Shown piece after piece: positions 1-10,382 of a stretch of DNA of 64,000 bases. The stretch is from the NCBI GenBank assembly GCA_903944725.1, contig CAJASX010000065.1:22431-86430 (forward strand). The letters are read 5' to 3'. The DNA comes from an uncultured beta proteobacterium (GTDB lineage: Bacteria > Pseudomonadota > Gammaproteobacteria > Burkholderiales > Burkholderiaceae). Position 1 is the stretch's first letter. Each line of letters starts with the position of its first letter. The position numbers and the translations under genes were made by a program. The notes beneath the pieces are model-generated. The model was not told the DNA's origin, searched no databases, and worked only from the letters and a program-made list of their open reading frames with translations.

Positions 1-625
1 GTTTATAAAGTTCTGCCCCCGCGTTTAAACGATGAATACTACCGCCCGCAAAAGCATCGGGATTTGCCTTATATAAAGCTAATAAGGTCTCATCAAGGCT
101 AGCCCCACCTAATTGGGGAGCCATCTGAAGGGCAATTTCGCTTAAGGTTTGGCCGGGCCGCACTACCACCTTTTGGGCATCACCCACTAGTAAAGAATAA
201 ATTTTAATGAGGCTACCAGAGGGCCAAGATAATTGCACCAACAGATCTAAAAATGGTTCTTGTGCGTCACTTAATGCGCGATCAGACTGAATTAATAATT
301 GATACTGAGTTTGGCCAGTGGCCGTCTTTGCTTGACGAATACTCACTTGTGGCTTTAATTCTAAGGCCCGATTTGAAATACTAAAACGCTCAAAGATGGC
401 TATGCTTGGCACCTCTGCTTTCATCTGCTCAACTAGCGGCAATTCATCGGGTGAAAGCAACAAAGGGATTTCAGTGCGAAATGGTTCGCCTGGTTTAGAA
501 ATTAGCTGAGGCGATCCTAAGGAAACAGCACCTGCTACATTAAACCAAGCAAGTGCAGTGAAGCTCAGCAGTGCAGCAAGAAAACCCGGCTGATTACGCC
601 TAACTCTCCCACTAAGCATCGACAT
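1..625 (-). CDS. fimV: FimV-like pilus assembly/peptidoglycan-binding protein, 5' part only
   Basis: Reading leftwards from an ATG at 625 (a second in-frame ATG lies at 619), the frame stays open to the window edge, so about 208 N-terminal residues are seen. They show a hydrophobic signal-like stretch ([18 protein letters not shown]), then the typical FimV N-terminal block with [20 protein letters not shown], and a LysM-like start, [11 protein letters not shown], near residue 155. FimV proteins are inner-membrane/periplasmic peptidoglycan-binding proteins affecting type IV pili and polar organisation. The start overlaps the 3' end of asd, suggesting translational coupling. asd-fimV adjacency is common in beta-proteobacteria. 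The C-terminal part is outside the window. No clear Shine-Dalgarno sequence decides between the two starts. Confidence 0.85.
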   Translation of the reverse strand, partial: MSMLSGRVRRNQPGFLAALLSFTALAWFNVAGAVSLGSPQLISKPGEPFRTEIPLLLSPDELPLVEQMKAEVPSIAIFERFSISNRALELKPQVSIRQAKTATGQTQYQLLIQSDRALSDAQEPFLDLLVQLSWPSGSLIKIYSLLVGDAQKVVVRPGQTLSEIALQMAPQLGGASLDETLLALYKANPDAFAGGSIHRLNAGAELYK

Positions 626-1796
626 CGAGCAAAATGCGCAGCATACGTCGTAAGGGTTCTGCTGCGCCCCAAGTCAGTTGGTCGCCCACAGTAAAGGCCC
701 CAAGATAGTCTGGCCCCATTGCCAACTTATGCAAACGTCCAATTGCCACCGTTAAAGTGCCACTAACTGCTGCTGGCGATAACGCACGCTCGGTTACGTC
801 ACGCTCATTAGGCACCACTTTAATCCAGGCATTATCTGCCGCTAAGAGTGCTTCAATTTCAGCCATGGGCACGTCACGCTTAAGCTTAATCGTTAAGCCC
901 TGTGAGTGACAACGCATCGCCCCAACCCGCACGCAAATACCGTCAACTGCAATACTGCCTGGCGAACGAAATGACGGTTTACCCAAAATCTTATTAAGCT
1001 CAGCCCCGCCTTTCCATTCTTCACGAGTCTGACCAAACTCAACTGGCTCATCAATCCACGGAATCACACTACCAGCTAAAGCGGTATTGCGAAAATGTGT
1101 CGTCGGAAAATCTGCAGCACGTAATTTGGCGCTTACCTTGCGATCAATCTCTAAAATTCCTACGGCTGGATCAACTAAGTCATCTTGTACGGCATCGCGT
1201 AATGCCCCCATTTGCAACAATAGTTCACGCATATTTTGTGCACCTGCACCAGATGCAGCTTGATAGGTCATAGCACTAACCCATTCAACTAAATCGGCTT
1301 TTAAGAGGCCTCCGATTGCCAGCATCATTAAACTCACGGTGCAATTAGCGCCGATCCAATTCTTATTGCCCGCAGCTAAAGCAGCGTCAATCACCATGCG
1401 ATTGACTGGATCCAATACTAAGACTACGTCGTCATTCATCCGTAATGCGCTGGCTGCATCAATCCAATGGCCGTTCCAGCCACGAGCGCGCAGTTGCGGA
1501 AAATTTGCTTTGGTGTAATCGCCCCCCTGGCAAGTCAAAATAATGTCACAACGTGCTAAGGCTTGTAAATCATTGGCGTCTTGCAGGGTTGTTACTTGCT
1601 TGGTCACCCTTTGTGCATTAAATAAAGGCACTTCGCCACCAGCATTACTGGTACTAAAAAAGACAGGATCAATCAAATCAAAATCATGCTCAGCTAACAT
1701 GCGCTCTATCAGCACACTGCCGACCATGCCACGCCACCCTACAATACCCACTAGGGGTAGCTTACCCATTTGCTGCTTAACTGAAGAGTTGGCCAT
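612..1796 (-). CDS. asd: Aspartate-semialdehyde dehydrogenase
   Basis: Converts aspartyl phosphate to aspartate semialdehyde with NADPH, the branch-point step for lysine/diaminopimelate, threonine and methionine; cytosolic. The N-terminus has the nucleotide-binding [18 protein letters not shown]. The catalytic cysteine is C152 in [10 protein letters not shown] and the acid/base histidine is H297 in GAMRCHSQG. At 394 aa it is slightly longer than the about 370-residue gamma-type enzyme because of an N-terminal extension; Met10 is an alternative start. It lies 33 bp after leuB and overlaps the start of fimV, the last visible part of the leu block. Confidence 0.96.
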   Translation of the reverse strand: MANSSVKQQMGKLPLVGIVGWRGMVGSVLIERMLAEHDFDLIDPVFFSTSNAGGEVPLFNAQRVTKQVTTLQDANDLQALARCDIILTCQGGDYTKANFPQLRARGWNGHWIDAASALRMNDDVVLVLDPVNRMVIDAALAAGNKNWIGANCTVSLMMLAIGGLLKADLVEWVSAMTYQAASGAGAQNMRELLLQMGALRDAVQDDLVDPAVGILEIDRKVSAKLRAADFPTTHFRNTALAGSVIPWIDEPVEFGQTREEWKGGAELNKILGKPSFRSPGSIAVDGICVRVGAMRCHSQGLTIKLKRDVPMAEIEALLAADNAWIKVVPNERDVTERALSPAAVSGTLTVAIGRLHKLAMGPDYLGAFTVGDQLTWGAAEPLRRMLRILLDVDA

Positions 1797-1829
1797 AATT
1801 AATGTAAATAAACTATTGAGATAAGGGCT

Positions 1830-2900
1830 TTAGGATAAAGCCTGTACTACTGCCACGCCCATTTCGTGGGTGCCAAGTTGGGTAGTGCCAGGTGTAAAGA
1901 TGTCTACTGTGCGGTAACCTTGAGTCAAGACTTTTTGTACAGCACGCTCAATGCGCTCAGCCTCAGCAGTCATGCCCAGAGAATACCGTAACATCATGGC
2001 TGCCGACAGTATGGTCGCAAGAGGATTGGCAATATTCTTGCCGGCAATATCGGGGGCCGAGCCATGGCTTGGCTCATACAAACCTTTATTGTTTTTATCC
2101 AAAGAAGCTGAGGGCAGCATGCCGATAGAGCCAGTTAACATTGCCGCTTCGTCAGACAAAATATCGCCAAATAAATTGCCGGTGACTACCACATCAAAAG
2201 CCTTTGGAGCCTTAACAAGTTGCATTGCAGCGTTATCCACATACATATGGCTTAACTCAACGTCGGCATAATCTTGACCCAGACGGGTCATCACCTCACG
2301 CCATAATTGTGAGGTTTCTAATACATTAGCTTTATCAACACTGCAAACTTTTTTACTGCGCTTGCGGGCAGCTTCAAAAGCAACTCGACCAATTCGCTCC
2401 ACCTCTGGCTCGCTGTAATGCATGGTATCAAAACCCTCACGCACCCCTGGAAATAAAGGGTGCTCAGAATGACGAATACCGCGCGGCGAACCAAAATAAA
2501 TATCGCCGTTTAATTCACGCACAATCAAAATATCAAGCCCACCAATAATTTCAGGTTTCAAACTCGAAGCGGCTGTTAGTTCGGGATAACAAATCGCTGG
2601 GCGAAAATTGGCAAATAGCCCAAGGTGTTTACGCAAACCTAAAATGGCTTGCTCGGGGCGCAATTCACGGGGCAAAGTATCGTACTTCCAATCGCCCACT
2701 GCGCCAAATAAAATAGCATTTGCAGACTGCGCCAAGGCCAAGGTCGCCGGCGGCAAAGGATGGCCGCTGAAGTCATAGGCAGCACCACCAACTGGCGCAG
2801 TTTCTAAATTAAAACGTGGCCCTAAGGCTTGCAGCACTAAAACTGTTGCTGCAATAATTTCTGGGCCAATACCATCGCCAGGGAGAACCGCAATTTTCAT
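1830..2900 (-). CDS. leuB: 3-isopropylmalate dehydrogenase
   Basis: Oxidatively decarboxylates 3-isopropylmalate to 2-oxoisocaproate with NAD in leucine synthesis; cytosolic dimer needing a divalent metal. Visible family marks are the start [15 protein letters not shown], the substrate-binding arginine region around FANFRP, the catalytic YFGSPRGI segment and the [14 protein letters not shown] metal/NAD loop. The length of 356 aa is standard. It lies 21 bp downstream of leuD and 33 bp before asd on the same strand, so it is probably co-transcribed. Confidence 0.97.
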   Translation of the reverse strand: MKIAVLPGDGIGPEIIAATVLVLQALGPRFNLETAPVGGAAYDFSGHPLPPATLALAQSANAILFGAVGDWKYDTLPRELRPEQAILGLRKHLGLFANFRPAICYPELTAASSLKPEIIGGLDILIVRELNGDIYFGSPRGIRHSEHPLFPGVREGFDTMHYSEPEVERIGRVAFEAARKRSKKVCSVDKANVLETSQLWREVMTRLGQDYADVELSHMYVDNAAMQLVKAPKAFDVVVTGNLFGDILSDEAAMLTGSIGMLPSASLDKNNKGLYEPSHGSAPDIAGKNIANPLATILSAAMMLRYSLGMTAEAERIERAVQKVLTQGYRTVDIFTPGTTQLGTHEMGVAVVQALS

Positions 2901-2921
2901 CAGAACCTTCTGTATGGGGCC

Positions 2922-3569
2922 TTAGGGCAAACGCGAATCAAGCCAAGGCATGCGTAGCAAGCGCTCGGCCTCGTAGGCTTTAATTTTATTCGCACTTTGT
3001 AAAGTTAATCCAATATCATCAAAACCATTTGTTAAGCAATATTTTCTAAACGGTGTGATGTCAAATGCGTAATTACGTTGATCAGCGGCAATAACCTCTT
3101 GCCGGTCTAAATCAACAGTTAATTCGTAACCAGGAAAAGCTAGAGTCTCATGAAATAAATGATCAATTTGTGATTCACTAAGGACCACTGGTAATAAACC
3201 ATTTTTATAACAATTATTAAAAAAAATATCAGCAAAACTAGGCGCAATTACAGCCCGAAAGCCATATTGATCTAAAGCCCAAGGCGCATGCTCTCGCGAA
3301 CTACCGCAACCAAAATTTTTGCGGGCCAATAAAATACTCGCACCTTGGTAACGCGGCTGATTTAAAACAAAATCAGAATTAAGCGGTCGAATGCTGCAAT
3401 CTTGGCCTGGCTCGCCATGATCTTTATAGCGCCATTCATCAAATAAATTTTGCCCAAAGCCAGTTTTTTTAATTGACTTTAAAAATTGCTTAGGGATGAT
3501 GGCATCAGTATCGACATTCTCGCGATCAAGCGGCGCTACCAAACCTTTAAAGACTGTAAATTTTTCCAT
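2922..3569 (-). CDS. leuD: 3-isopropylmalate dehydratase, small subunit
   Basis: Small subunit of isopropylmalate isomerase, which with LeuC interconverts 2- and 3-isopropylmalate. The start [31 protein letters not shown] is the standard LeuD N-terminus. The swivel-domain segment [15 protein letters not shown], containing substrate-contacting residues, is intact. The length of 215 aa is normal. It is separated from leuC by a small lipoprotein gene on the same strand and is followed by leuB. Confidence 0.97.
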   Translation of the reverse strand: MEKFTVFKGLVAPLDRENVDTDAIIPKQFLKSIKKTGFGQNLFDEWRYKDHGEPGQDCSIRPLNSDFVLNQPRYQGASILLARKNFGCGSSREHAPWALDQYGFRAVIAPSFADIFFNNCYKNGLLPVVLSESQIDHLFHETLAFPGYELTVDLDRQEVIAADQRNYAFDITPFRKYCLTNGFDDIGLTLQSANKIKAYEAERLLRMPWLDSRLP

Positions 3570-3591
3570 TAGTTGCTATCGCTACGCTCAA

Positions 3592-3855
3592 TTATTTTCC
3601 AGGGGTTACCACGACCGGCGTGACCACCACATCTTTACCCTGAGTCAATGAATCATTGGGGTTCGGTTTTGGGTTGGCAGCTGTGCCTGCTGAACTGCTT
3701 TGACTATTCATCGATTGTCCCATTTTCTGAATGTCCTTACCCATGCCGGTAACAGTATTTGTACATCCTATCGCTGTCAACAACGTTAAGCTAGTTACCA
3801 AAGTAAGCTTAAAGGCCCTAGACCTAAAATAACTGTGGACGAAATTCGTTTGCAT
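3592..3855 (-). CDS. Entericidin-like small lipoprotein
   Basis: An 87-aa exported protein: basic N-terminus, hydrophobic segment at about 15-30, and a lipobox-like AIGC ending at C31, so it is probably a lipoprotein. The mature start CTNTVTGMGKDIQKMGQSM fits the entericidin EcnA/EcnB family pattern (Cys-Asn/Thr-Thr, G-x-G-x-D-I, then a short amphipathic region). The Ser/Pro/Asn-rich and Val-rich tail is longer than in classical entericidins. An AAAGAAAG ribosome site precedes the ATG. It sits inside the leu operon, 22 bp after leuC and 22 bp before leuD. Entericidins are linked to membrane stress or toxin/antidote-like roles; its role here is unknown. Confidence 0.75.
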   Translation of the reverse strand: MQTNFVHSYFRSRAFKLTLVTSLTLLTAIGCTNTVTGMGKDIQKMGQSMNSQSSSAGTAANPKPNPNDSLTQGKDVVVTPVVVTPGK

Positions 3856-3877
3856 ATTTAAACTTTCTTTACTTTAC

Positions 3878-5287
3878 TTAAGCAATTTTACAAACATCAA
3901 CAAAATGTCCTTCAATTGCAGCAGCAGCTGCCATTGCTGGGCTCACCAAATGGGTGCGACCGCCAGCACCTTGACGACCTTCAAAATTCCGGTTGGAAGT
4001 TGAAGCACAACGCTCTCCTGGCTCTAAACGATCGGCGTTCATGGCTAAACACATCGAACAGCCCGGCTCGCGCCATTCAAAACCAGCGGCTTTAAAGACT
4101 CGATCTAAACCCTCGCGTTCAGCTTGGGCCTTCACTAAGCCAGAGCCCGGTACAACCATGGCCACTTTAATATTAGCGGCTACTTTCTTGCCTAGGCGAT
4201 CGACCACTTTGGCTGCTGCACGTAAATCTTCAATGCGGCTATTGGTGCAGGAACCAATGAACACCTTATCAACTTGAATACTCGTAATAGGCATGCTGGG
4301 AATTAGGCCCATATATTCAAGGGCGCGTTCCATTGCTAAGCGTTTATTCGGATCGCGCTCTTTTTCGGGATCAGGTATGCTCCCACTAATAGCTAAAACC
4401 ATTTCTGGCGAGGTGCCCCAAGTCACTTGGGGTTGAATTTCTTCGGCGCGTAATTCAACCACCTGATCAAACGCGGCATCTATATCTGAATGCAAACTGC
4501 GCCAATATTGCAAAGCATGACGCAAGACTTCTCCTTTAGGCGTGTAAGGACGCCCTTGAATATAGTCAATTGTCGTTTCATCAACGGCGATCAAGCCTGC
4601 GCGTGCGCCAGCCTCAATTGCCATATTGCAAATGGTCATGCGCCCTTCCATCGATAAATTACGAATTGCCTCGCCAGCAAATTCGATCGTATAGCCAGTA
4701 CCTCCTGCCGTGCCGATTCGACCAATCACTGCCAGTGCAATATCTTTAGCGGTGCAACCCGGAGGTAGGCGACCCTCTACCCGCACCAACATATTTTTGC
4801 TTTTTTTCATCAGCAAGGTTTGCGTTGCCAAAACATGCTCCACTTCCGAAGTACCAATACCAAATGCTAAAGCACCAAAAGCGCCGTGAGTACTGGTGTG
4901 TGAATCACCACATACTACCGTCATACCAGGCAGCGTAGCGCCCTGCTCTGGGCCAATTACATGCACGATGCCCTGACGTAAATCATTCATCTTAAATTGG
5001 GTAATGCCTAAGCGGTCACAATTTTGATCAAGTGTGTCAACCTGTAATTTAGAAATAGGGTCGGCAATACCCAAGGCCCGATCAGTGGTAGGTACGTTGT
5101 GGTCAGAAACTGCTAAATTTGCAGAAATACGCCAAATTGGCCGCTGCGCCAAAGCCAAACCTTCAAATGCCTGCGGGCTAGTTACCTCATGCAATAGCTG
5201 ACGATCAATATAAAGCGTAGCTGTGCCGTCATCTTCAGCGTAGACCACATGGTCATCCCATAATTTGTCATACAAGGTGCGGCCCAT
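3878..5287 (-). CDS. leuC: 3-isopropylmalate dehydratase, large subunit
   Basis: Aconitase-family [4Fe-4S] subunit of isopropylmalate isomerase. Cluster cysteines are seen in FIGSCTNSR (C347) and CSMCLAMN (C410 and C413); the substrate/active-site segment [20 protein letters not shown] is present. An ATG also exists six bases upstream (5293), but the AAGGA ribosome site directly abuts it, so the ATG at 5287 giving [15 protein letters not shown] is preferred and matches the usual LeuC start. It lies 18 bp after gltA and probably belongs to the same transcript. Confidence 0.97.
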   Translation of the reverse strand: MGRTLYDKLWDDHVVYAEDDGTATLYIDRQLLHEVTSPQAFEGLALAQRPIWRISANLAVSDHNVPTTDRALGIADPISKLQVDTLDQNCDRLGITQFKMNDLRQGIVHVIGPEQGATLPGMTVVCGDSHTSTHGAFGALAFGIGTSEVEHVLATQTLLMKKSKNMLVRVEGRLPPGCTAKDIALAVIGRIGTAGGTGYTIEFAGEAIRNLSMEGRMTICNMAIEAGARAGLIAVDETTIDYIQGRPYTPKGEVLRHALQYWRSLHSDIDAAFDQVVELRAEEIQPQVTWGTSPEMVLAISGSIPDPEKERDPNKRLAMERALEYMGLIPSMPITSIQVDKVFIGSCTNSRIEDLRAAAKVVDRLGKKVAANIKVAMVVPGSGLVKAQAEREGLDRVFKAAGFEWREPGCSMCLAMNADRLEPGERCASTSNRNFEGRQGAGGRTHLVSPAMAAAAAIEGHFVDVCKIA

Positions 5288-5305
5288 ACTCATTCCTTAA
5301 AATAC

Positions 5306-6619
5306 TTATTTACGCTCTACTACCGCTGGCACTAATCTTTCAGTCTCGCCGATAAATAATTGCCGCGGTCGACCAATTTTATATTCAGAGTCGGTGATCA
5401 TCTCTTCCCATTGCGCAATCCAGCCAACCGTACGCGCTAAGGCAAATACACAAGTAAACATATCAGTGGGTATTCCTAGAGCGCGTTGCACAATACCTGA
5501 ATAAAAATCTACGTTGGGATACAGTTTGCGCCCGACAAAATACTCATCTTCAAGTGCTATTTTCTCTAAAGTCATTGCTAGCTTAAAGAGTGGGTCATTC
5601 TCTAGGCCCATTTCATTAAGCACTTCGTAACAGGTTTCACGCATTAATTTTGCACGGGGGTCAAAGTTTTTATAAACTCGATGACCAAAGCCCATTAACC
5701 GAACGCCTGAGTTTTTATCCTTAACCTGGGCAATAAACTCACCAATTTTTTCCACCCCGCCATTATTTTGAATGCTAGTGAGCATATCTAAACAGGCTTC
5801 ATTGGCCCCGCCATGTGCAGGACCCCATAAACAAGCAATACCAGCAGAAATTGCTGCGAAGGGATTAGTGCCCGAAGAGCCGCATAAACGTACTGTTGAA
5901 GTTGATGCATTTTGCTCATGATCAGCATGCAAAATAAAAATACGATCTAAGGCCTTGACTAATACTGGATTAATTTTGTAGGGTTCGCAGGGTGTAGCAA
6001 ACATCATGCGCATAAAATTAGCGGTATAAGAAAGCGAATTATCAGGATAAATAAAAGGTTGGCCAATCGAATACTTATACGACATTGCTACCAAGGTAGG
6101 CATCTTAGCAATTAAACGAATTTGGGCAATATGGCGTGCTAAGGGCTCTGAGTAGTCGATTTGATCGTGATAGAAAGCTGCCATCGCCCCAACTAAGCCG
6201 GTTAATACCGCCATTGGGTGAGCATCACGGCGAAAGCCGCGTAAGAAAAATTGCATTTGCTCATGCACCATGGTGTGATGCATCACTAATTCTTCAAAAC
6301 TACTCTTCTCAGTTTGATTGGGTAATTTACCCTTAAGTAATAAATAGCAAATTTCTAAGAAATCGCATTTACCAGCCAAATCTTGAATTGGATAACCGCG
6401 ATAGAGCAATTCGCCTTTGTCGCCGTCAATAAAGGTAATTTTCGAACTACACGAAGCGGTCGAAAGAAAGCCAGGATCATAAGTAAACTTACCTGTTTGC
6501 CCATAGAGTCTGCGGATATCAATCACCTCAGGGCCAACTGTACCTTTATAAATAGGTAAGTCAATATCTGGTGTGCCGTCAGAAAAAGAAAGTTTCGCTT
6601 TAATATCCGATTCAATCAT
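5306..6619 (-). CDS. gltA: Citrate synthase (type II, hexameric-type)
   Basis: Condenses oxaloacetate and acetyl-CoA to citrate, entering the TCA cycle. Catalytic histidines lie in [16 protein letters not shown] and [15 protein letters not shown], and the aspartate is in the [12 protein letters not shown] block. The length of 437 aa fits proteobacterial GltA. A GAGGATG ribosome site precedes the ATG. It follows sdhE with a 52-bp gap that contains only a weak terminator-like hairpin, so it may be read from the sdh promoter, its own promoter, or both. Confidence 0.97.
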   Translation of the reverse strand: MIESDIKAKLSFSDGTPDIDLPIYKGTVGPEVIDIRRLYGQTGKFTYDPGFLSTASCSSKITFIDGDKGELLYRGYPIQDLAGKCDFLEICYLLLKGKLPNQTEKSSFEELVMHHTMVHEQMQFFLRGFRRDAHPMAVLTGLVGAMAAFYHDQIDYSEPLARHIAQIRLIAKMPTLVAMSYKYSIGQPFIYPDNSLSYTANFMRMMFATPCEPYKINPVLVKALDRIFILHADHEQNASTSTVRLCGSSGTNPFAAISAGIACLWGPAHGGANEACLDMLTSIQNNGGVEKIGEFIAQVKDKNSGVRLMGFGHRVYKNFDPRAKLMRETCYEVLNEMGLENDPLFKLAMTLEKIALEDEYFVGRKLYPNVDFYSGIVQRALGIPTDMFTCVFALARTVGWIAQWEEMITDSEYKIGRPRQLFIGETERLVPAVVERK

Positions 6620-6643
6620 GTTTCATCCTCAAGGGTTCCAATT

Positions 6644-6664
6644 TAAAAAAACAGTAATGCTGTT
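6644..6664 (-). terminator. Weak terminator-like hairpin between sdhE and gltA
   Basis: On the minus strand a 5-bp stem (AACAG/CTGTT, loop CATTA) is followed by a run of seven T. The stem is short, so partial termination at most is expected. It lies between the stop of sdhE and the start of gltA. Confidence 0.3.
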
Positions 6665-6671
6665 GCGCTAC

Positions 6672-6941
6672 TTATTTTTCACGCAACATCAACAACAATT
6701 TCTGCAGCACTGGTGAGGATACTTCACCATCTAGGGCTGCCACTGTATTGCTCCTACCCAATAATAAATCCAGCAAATCATTGTCATCTAAAGCCAGTAA
6801 TTGACCAAGAGCTATTGCCTGCTCTTGATCTAAAACAGCTTCATAGCGCCTAAAAAAACGCTCTAAAATTAAATCGTTTTCAAGTAATCCTCGCCGAGCT
6901 GCCGCATGCAAGCGATAGCTTTCGGCTGAAGTTAGGTTCAT
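6672..6941 (-). CDS. sdhE: FAD assembly factor SdhE
   Basis: A small (89 aa) SdhE/YgfY-family protein that promotes covalent FAD attachment to SdhA. The hallmark R-G-x-x-E segment is RRGLLENDLILERFF at about residues 16-30. A C-terminal acidic helix (ALDDNDLLDLLLG) is also typical. It sits 24 bp after sdhB, the usual place in beta-proteobacteria, which supports its role in succinate dehydrogenase maturation. Confidence 0.93.
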   Translation of the reverse strand: MNLTSAESYRLHAAARRGLLENDLILERFFRRYEAVLDQEQAIALGQLLALDDNDLLDLLLGRSNTVAALDGEVSSPVLQKLLLMLREK

Positions 6942-6965
6942 TTTGCTTGATTCATTTGATTTTCT

Positions 6966-7670
6966 TCACACTGCTCTACGCACCATTAACTCTTTAATTT
7001 TGCCAATAGCTTTAGTCGGATTGAGATGTTTAGGACAAACATCAACGCAATTCATAATGGTATGACAACGAAATAAGCGATAAGGGTCTTCTAAATTATC
7101 AAGCCGCAGCGCGGTAGCCTCATCACGACTATCGGCAATAAAGCGGTAAGCCTGTAACAAGCCGGCAGGACCAACAAATTTATCAGGATTCCACCAAAAT
7201 GATGGGCAAGCAGTTGAGCACGAAGCGCACAAAATACATTCATACAACCCATCTAACTCTTCGCGCTCAGCGGGGCTTTGTAAACGCTCCTTTTCAGGTG
7301 GTGGCGTGTCATTAATTAAATATGGTTTGATTGATAAATACTGCTTAAAGAATAAAGTCATATCGACAATTAAATCGCGCACTACCGGTAAGCCTGGTAA
7401 CGGCCGTAACACAATAGTTTTAGGCAAACTACGCATATTGGTTAAGCAGGCCAAGCCATTTTTACCATTGATATTCATTGCATCAGAGCCACAAACACCT
7501 TCGCGGCAAGAGCGTCGAAACGAAATGGTTTCATCCATCTTCTTTAGGGTAATCAGCGCATCTAACAACATACGCTCATCAGTCAATTCAATTTCATAGC
7601 GTTGCATGCGAGGCGCATCATTAGTCTCGGGGTCGTAACGGTAGATCTCGAAAATACGGGTATCACTCAT
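6966..7670 (-). CDS. sdhB: Succinate dehydrogenase iron-sulfur subunit
   Basis: Electron-transfer subunit of complex II. An N-terminal [2Fe-2S] ferredoxin domain carries SCREGVCGSDAMNINGKNGLAC. The C-terminal ferredoxin-like domain has CILCASCSTACPSFWW and CVDVCPKHLNP, binding the [4Fe-4S] and [3Fe-4S] clusters. The length of 234 aa is standard. It lies 27 bp after sdhA in the sdhCDAB order. Confidence 0.98.
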   Translation of the reverse strand: MSDTRIFEIYRYDPETNDAPRMQRYEIELTDERMLLDALITLKKMDETISFRRSCREGVCGSDAMNINGKNGLACLTNMRSLPKTIVLRPLPGLPVVRDLIVDMTLFFKQYLSIKPYLINDTPPPEKERLQSPAEREELDGLYECILCASCSTACPSFWWNPDKFVGPAGLLQAYRFIADSRDEATALRLDNLEDPYRLFRCHTIMNCVDVCPKHLNPTKAIGKIKELMVRRAV

Positions 7671-7697
7671 CTCAATTCTTTCGTCAACAAATAGGCG

Positions 7698-9476
7698 TTA
7701 AAAAGTGCGTTCTTTAGGGGGTACAGAATCAATAGTGAGCGGCTTTAGCTGTACTGGTTTGTAATCCATGCGATTACCCGCACTAAACCACAATGAATGT
7801 TTCATCCAATGCTCATCATCACGCTTAGGATGATTATCATGCGAATGAGCCCCGCGACTTTCTTTGCGTGCTGCTGCTGAAATCATGGTGGCATTAGCAG
7901 TTTCAATTAAATTAGCAACTTCTAAAGCTTCAATGCGCGCAGTATTAAAAATTTGCGACTTATCTTTTACCCATAAATGATTGGCCCTCTCAGTTAATAG
8001 CGCCATCTGACGTACGCCCTCATCCATTAATGCTTGATTACGAAATACCCCAGCATAGGTTTGCATAGTTTTGCGAATTTCGTTAGCCACATCTTGCGCA
8101 TACTCACCGCTAGTAGAAGCATCGAGTTTGGCGATCCGCGCCAAACTATTGCGACCAGCATCGGCTGGCAAAATCTTGTGCTCATGGTCTTTTAAATTTT
8201 TCGCCACGATGTGGTTACCAGCAGCGCGCCCAAATACCAGTAAATCGAGCAATGAATTCGTGCCCAGACGATTGGCACCATGCACCGATACGCAAGAACA
8301 TTCGCCAATAGCATAGAGACCTTGCACAATATGATTAGGGTTACCATCCTTAGGTACAACTACTTGACCATAAATGTTTGTGGGAATACCGCCCATTTGA
8401 TAGTGAATTGTAGGTACTACTGGAATGGGCTCTTTAGTGACATCAATGTTGGCAAAGTTCATCCCAATTTCATATACCGAAGGCAGTCGCTTCATAATGG
8501 TTTCAGCGCCAATATGCGTTAAGTCGAGTACGACGTAATCGCCATTGGGCCCGCAACCACGGCCTTCTTTAATTTCTTGATCCATCGAACGTGACACAAA
8601 ATCACGTGGTGCTAAATCTTTTAGGGTAGGCGCATAGCGCTCCATAAATCGTTCACCATCTTTATTCCGCAAGACCCCACCTTCACCGCGACAACCTTCA
8701 GTTAGCAAGACTCCAGCACCGGCTACGCCGGTAGGATGAAACTGCCAAAACTCCATGTCTTCTAGGGGAATGCCCGCGCGCGCTGCCATACCCATGCCAT
8801 CGCCTGTATTAATATAAGCATTAGTTGAGGCTGACCAAATACGCCCTGCACCACCTGTAGCCAAAATAACAATTTTGGCCTCGAGAATATAGAGCTCACC
8901 CGTTTCCATTTCTAGTGCAGTCACTCCAACCACATCGCCAGCCGCATCACGAATTAAATCAAGCGCTAACCACTCAACATAAAAATGGGTTTTAGCCAGC
9001 ACATTGCGTTGATACAAGGTATGTAACATCGCATGACCCGTTCGGTCAGCTGCGGCACAAGCACGTTGTACTGGCTTTTCACCATAATTTGCCGTGTGTC
9101 CACCAAAGGGACGCTGATAAATGGTGCCATCAGGATTGCGATCAAAAGGCATCCCATAGTGTTCAAGTTCATACACTACTTTGGGCGCTTCACGACACAT
9201 AAATTCAATCACGTCTTGATCGCCTAACCAATCGGAACCCTTTACCGTATCGTAAAAGTGATAATGCCAATTATCTTCACTCATATTACCTAAGGCAGCA
9301 CCAATGCCGCCTTGGGCTGCCACAGTATGTGAGCGGGTGGGAAAGACTTTGCTTAACACTGCCACATTTAAGCCAGCTTCGGCGAGTTGTAATGAAGCAC
9401 GCATACCAGAACCACCTGCACCAACAATCACCGCGTCAAAACGACGTCGAGGTAATGATTTTTGAATCTCTGTCAT
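7698..9476 (-). CDS. sdhA: Succinate dehydrogenase flavoprotein subunit
   Basis: Catalytic, covalently flavinylated subunit that oxidises succinate to fumarate. Seen: FAD-binding VIVGAGGSGMRASLQL, the flavin-linked histidine in TRSHTVAAQGG, and SVHGANRLGTNSLLDLLVFG near the active site. An open frame extends to 9506, but that overlaps sdhD. The ATG at 9476 (MTEIQKSLPRRRFDAVIV) has a well-spaced GGAAAG site and begins 1 bp after the sdhD stop, so it is the preferred start, giving 592 aa. Confidence 0.97.
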   Translation of the reverse strand: MTEIQKSLPRRRFDAVIVGAGGSGMRASLQLAEAGLNVAVLSKVFPTRSHTVAAQGGIGAALGNMSEDNWHYHFYDTVKGSDWLGDQDVIEFMCREAPKVVYELEHYGMPFDRNPDGTIYQRPFGGHTANYGEKPVQRACAAADRTGHAMLHTLYQRNVLAKTHFYVEWLALDLIRDAAGDVVGVTALEMETGELYILEAKIVILATGGAGRIWSASTNAYINTGDGMGMAARAGIPLEDMEFWQFHPTGVAGAGVLLTEGCRGEGGVLRNKDGERFMERYAPTLKDLAPRDFVSRSMDQEIKEGRGCGPNGDYVVLDLTHIGAETIMKRLPSVYEIGMNFANIDVTKEPIPVVPTIHYQMGGIPTNIYGQVVVPKDGNPNHIVQGLYAIGECSCVSVHGANRLGTNSLLDLLVFGRAAGNHIVAKNLKDHEHKILPADAGRNSLARIAKLDASTSGEYAQDVANEIRKTMQTYAGVFRNQALMDEGVRQMALLTERANHLWVKDKSQIFNTARIEALEVANLIETANATMISAAARKESRGAHSHDNHPKRDDEHWMKHSLWFSAGNRMDYKPVQLKPLTIDSVPPKERTF

Positions 9477-9477
9477 C

Positions 9478-9843
9478 TCATACTTTCCATAAAATTTGGA
9501 TAGCATAAGCAGTACAAGCTATCAACCATAGCGCCGTCAAAACTTGTAAACTTAAACGGACGCCAACAGGCTTAACGTAGTCCATCCAGATGTCACGCAT
9601 GCCAATCCAAGCATGATAAAAAAGGCTGAGTAAAGCCAATAATGTCAGTAACTTCATGAATTGATTGCTAAACAAACTAGCCCAAGCAGCGTAATTAGCG
9701 CCGCCATTAAGCAAATAATCGCCTAATAAAATAATTGTAAAAAGTACCATGACCACCGCAGTCATGCGCTGAATTAACCATTCTTTCAGGCCATAGTGAG
9801 CGCCAACAACGAGGCGTCGTGGACCAATGTTATAGATCGACAT
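9478..9843 (-). CDS. sdhD: Succinate dehydrogenase membrane anchor subunit D
   Basis: A 121-aa protein with three hydrophobic segments (about residues 30-45, 60-82, 97-116). The motif FYHAWIGMRDIWMDYV contains the histidine/aspartate region used for haem and quinone binding in SdhD. It lies between sdhC (12 bp gap) and sdhA (1 bp gap) on one transcript. Confidence 0.93.
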   Translation of the reverse strand: MSIYNIGPRRLVVGAHYGLKEWLIQRMTAVVMVLFTIILLGDYLLNGGANYAAWASLFSNQFMKLLTLLALLSLFYHAWIGMRDIWMDYVKPVGVRLSLQVLTALWLIACTAYAIQILWKV

Positions 9844-9855
9844 TTTTTTCTTGCC

Positions 9856-10281
9856 TTAGAACAAACCAAAGAATTTTGCGCCCAAAATAACCGTTAGCGA
9901 AAAACTAATTACTAACACCATAATTGCCGAACGATTGGCAGGAACTTTATTTATACCAATTTCACGATCCAACAATAAGTAACGAATTCCTGCAAAAAAA
10001 TGATGCAGAAAACTCCAAATCAAACCTAAAAGAATTAATTTTGCAAAAGGATTAGCAACAATTGCTTGAAATTTTTTATAACTTAGTTCTGAAGCCAAGC
10101 TTTGATCAAATAGATAAAGTAAGAAGGGCAAGAACAAAAATAAAGCGGCACCACTAATGCGATGCAGAATTGAAACCTTTCCTGCCCACGGTAAGTGGTA
10201 ATGAATTAACTGCGCTAAACCAATATTGCGGTAGACCGGCTTTGGTCGCGAATTGTGCAGCTCGTGCTGGGCATCAGCCAT
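9856..10281 (-). CDS. sdhC: Succinate dehydrogenase cytochrome b556 subunit
   Basis: A 141-aa SdhC with the family signature SILHRISGAALFLFLPFLLYL and a haem-ligand segment HHFFAGIRYLLLDRE. Three transmembrane helices are visible. The N-terminus (RPKPVYRNIGLAQLIHYHLPW) is typical of the beta-proteobacterial form. It is the first gene of the block; the 101 bp before it carry a 17-bp palindrome that may be an operator. Confidence 0.95.
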   Translation of the reverse strand: MADAQHELHNSRPKPVYRNIGLAQLIHYHLPWAGKVSILHRISGAALFLFLPFLLYLFDQSLASELSYKKFQAIVANPFAKLILLGLIWSFLHHFFAGIRYLLLDREIGINKVPANRSAIMVLVISFSLTVILGAKFFGLF

Positions 10282-10318
10282 GGCTTATCTCAATGAGGAA
10301 GTAAATGGTTTAAATTAA

Positions 10319-10335
10319 ATGTTGTATTGCAACAT
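10319..10335. promoter_or_regulatory. Palindrome upstream of sdhC, possible operator
   Basis: ATGTTG-TATTG-CAACAT: 6-bp perfect arms around a 5-bp centre, 38 bp upstream of the sdhC start codon. On the minus strand a TAAAAT lies just upstream of it, so a bound protein could block or modulate sdh transcription. The binding protein is unknown; the adjacent GntR regulator is a natural candidate, but its other candidate site (11181-11194) has a different sequence. Confidence 0.4.
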
Positions 10336-10382
10336 ATTTTAGTAGAAAGCGGGACAGCATTGGATAATTTCATTATTAGGGC

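Noticed and set aside
9477-9506. Longer sdhA start at 9506
   Set aside because: It would overlap sdhD by 29 bp; the ATG at 9476 has a better ribosome site and the conserved N-terminus.
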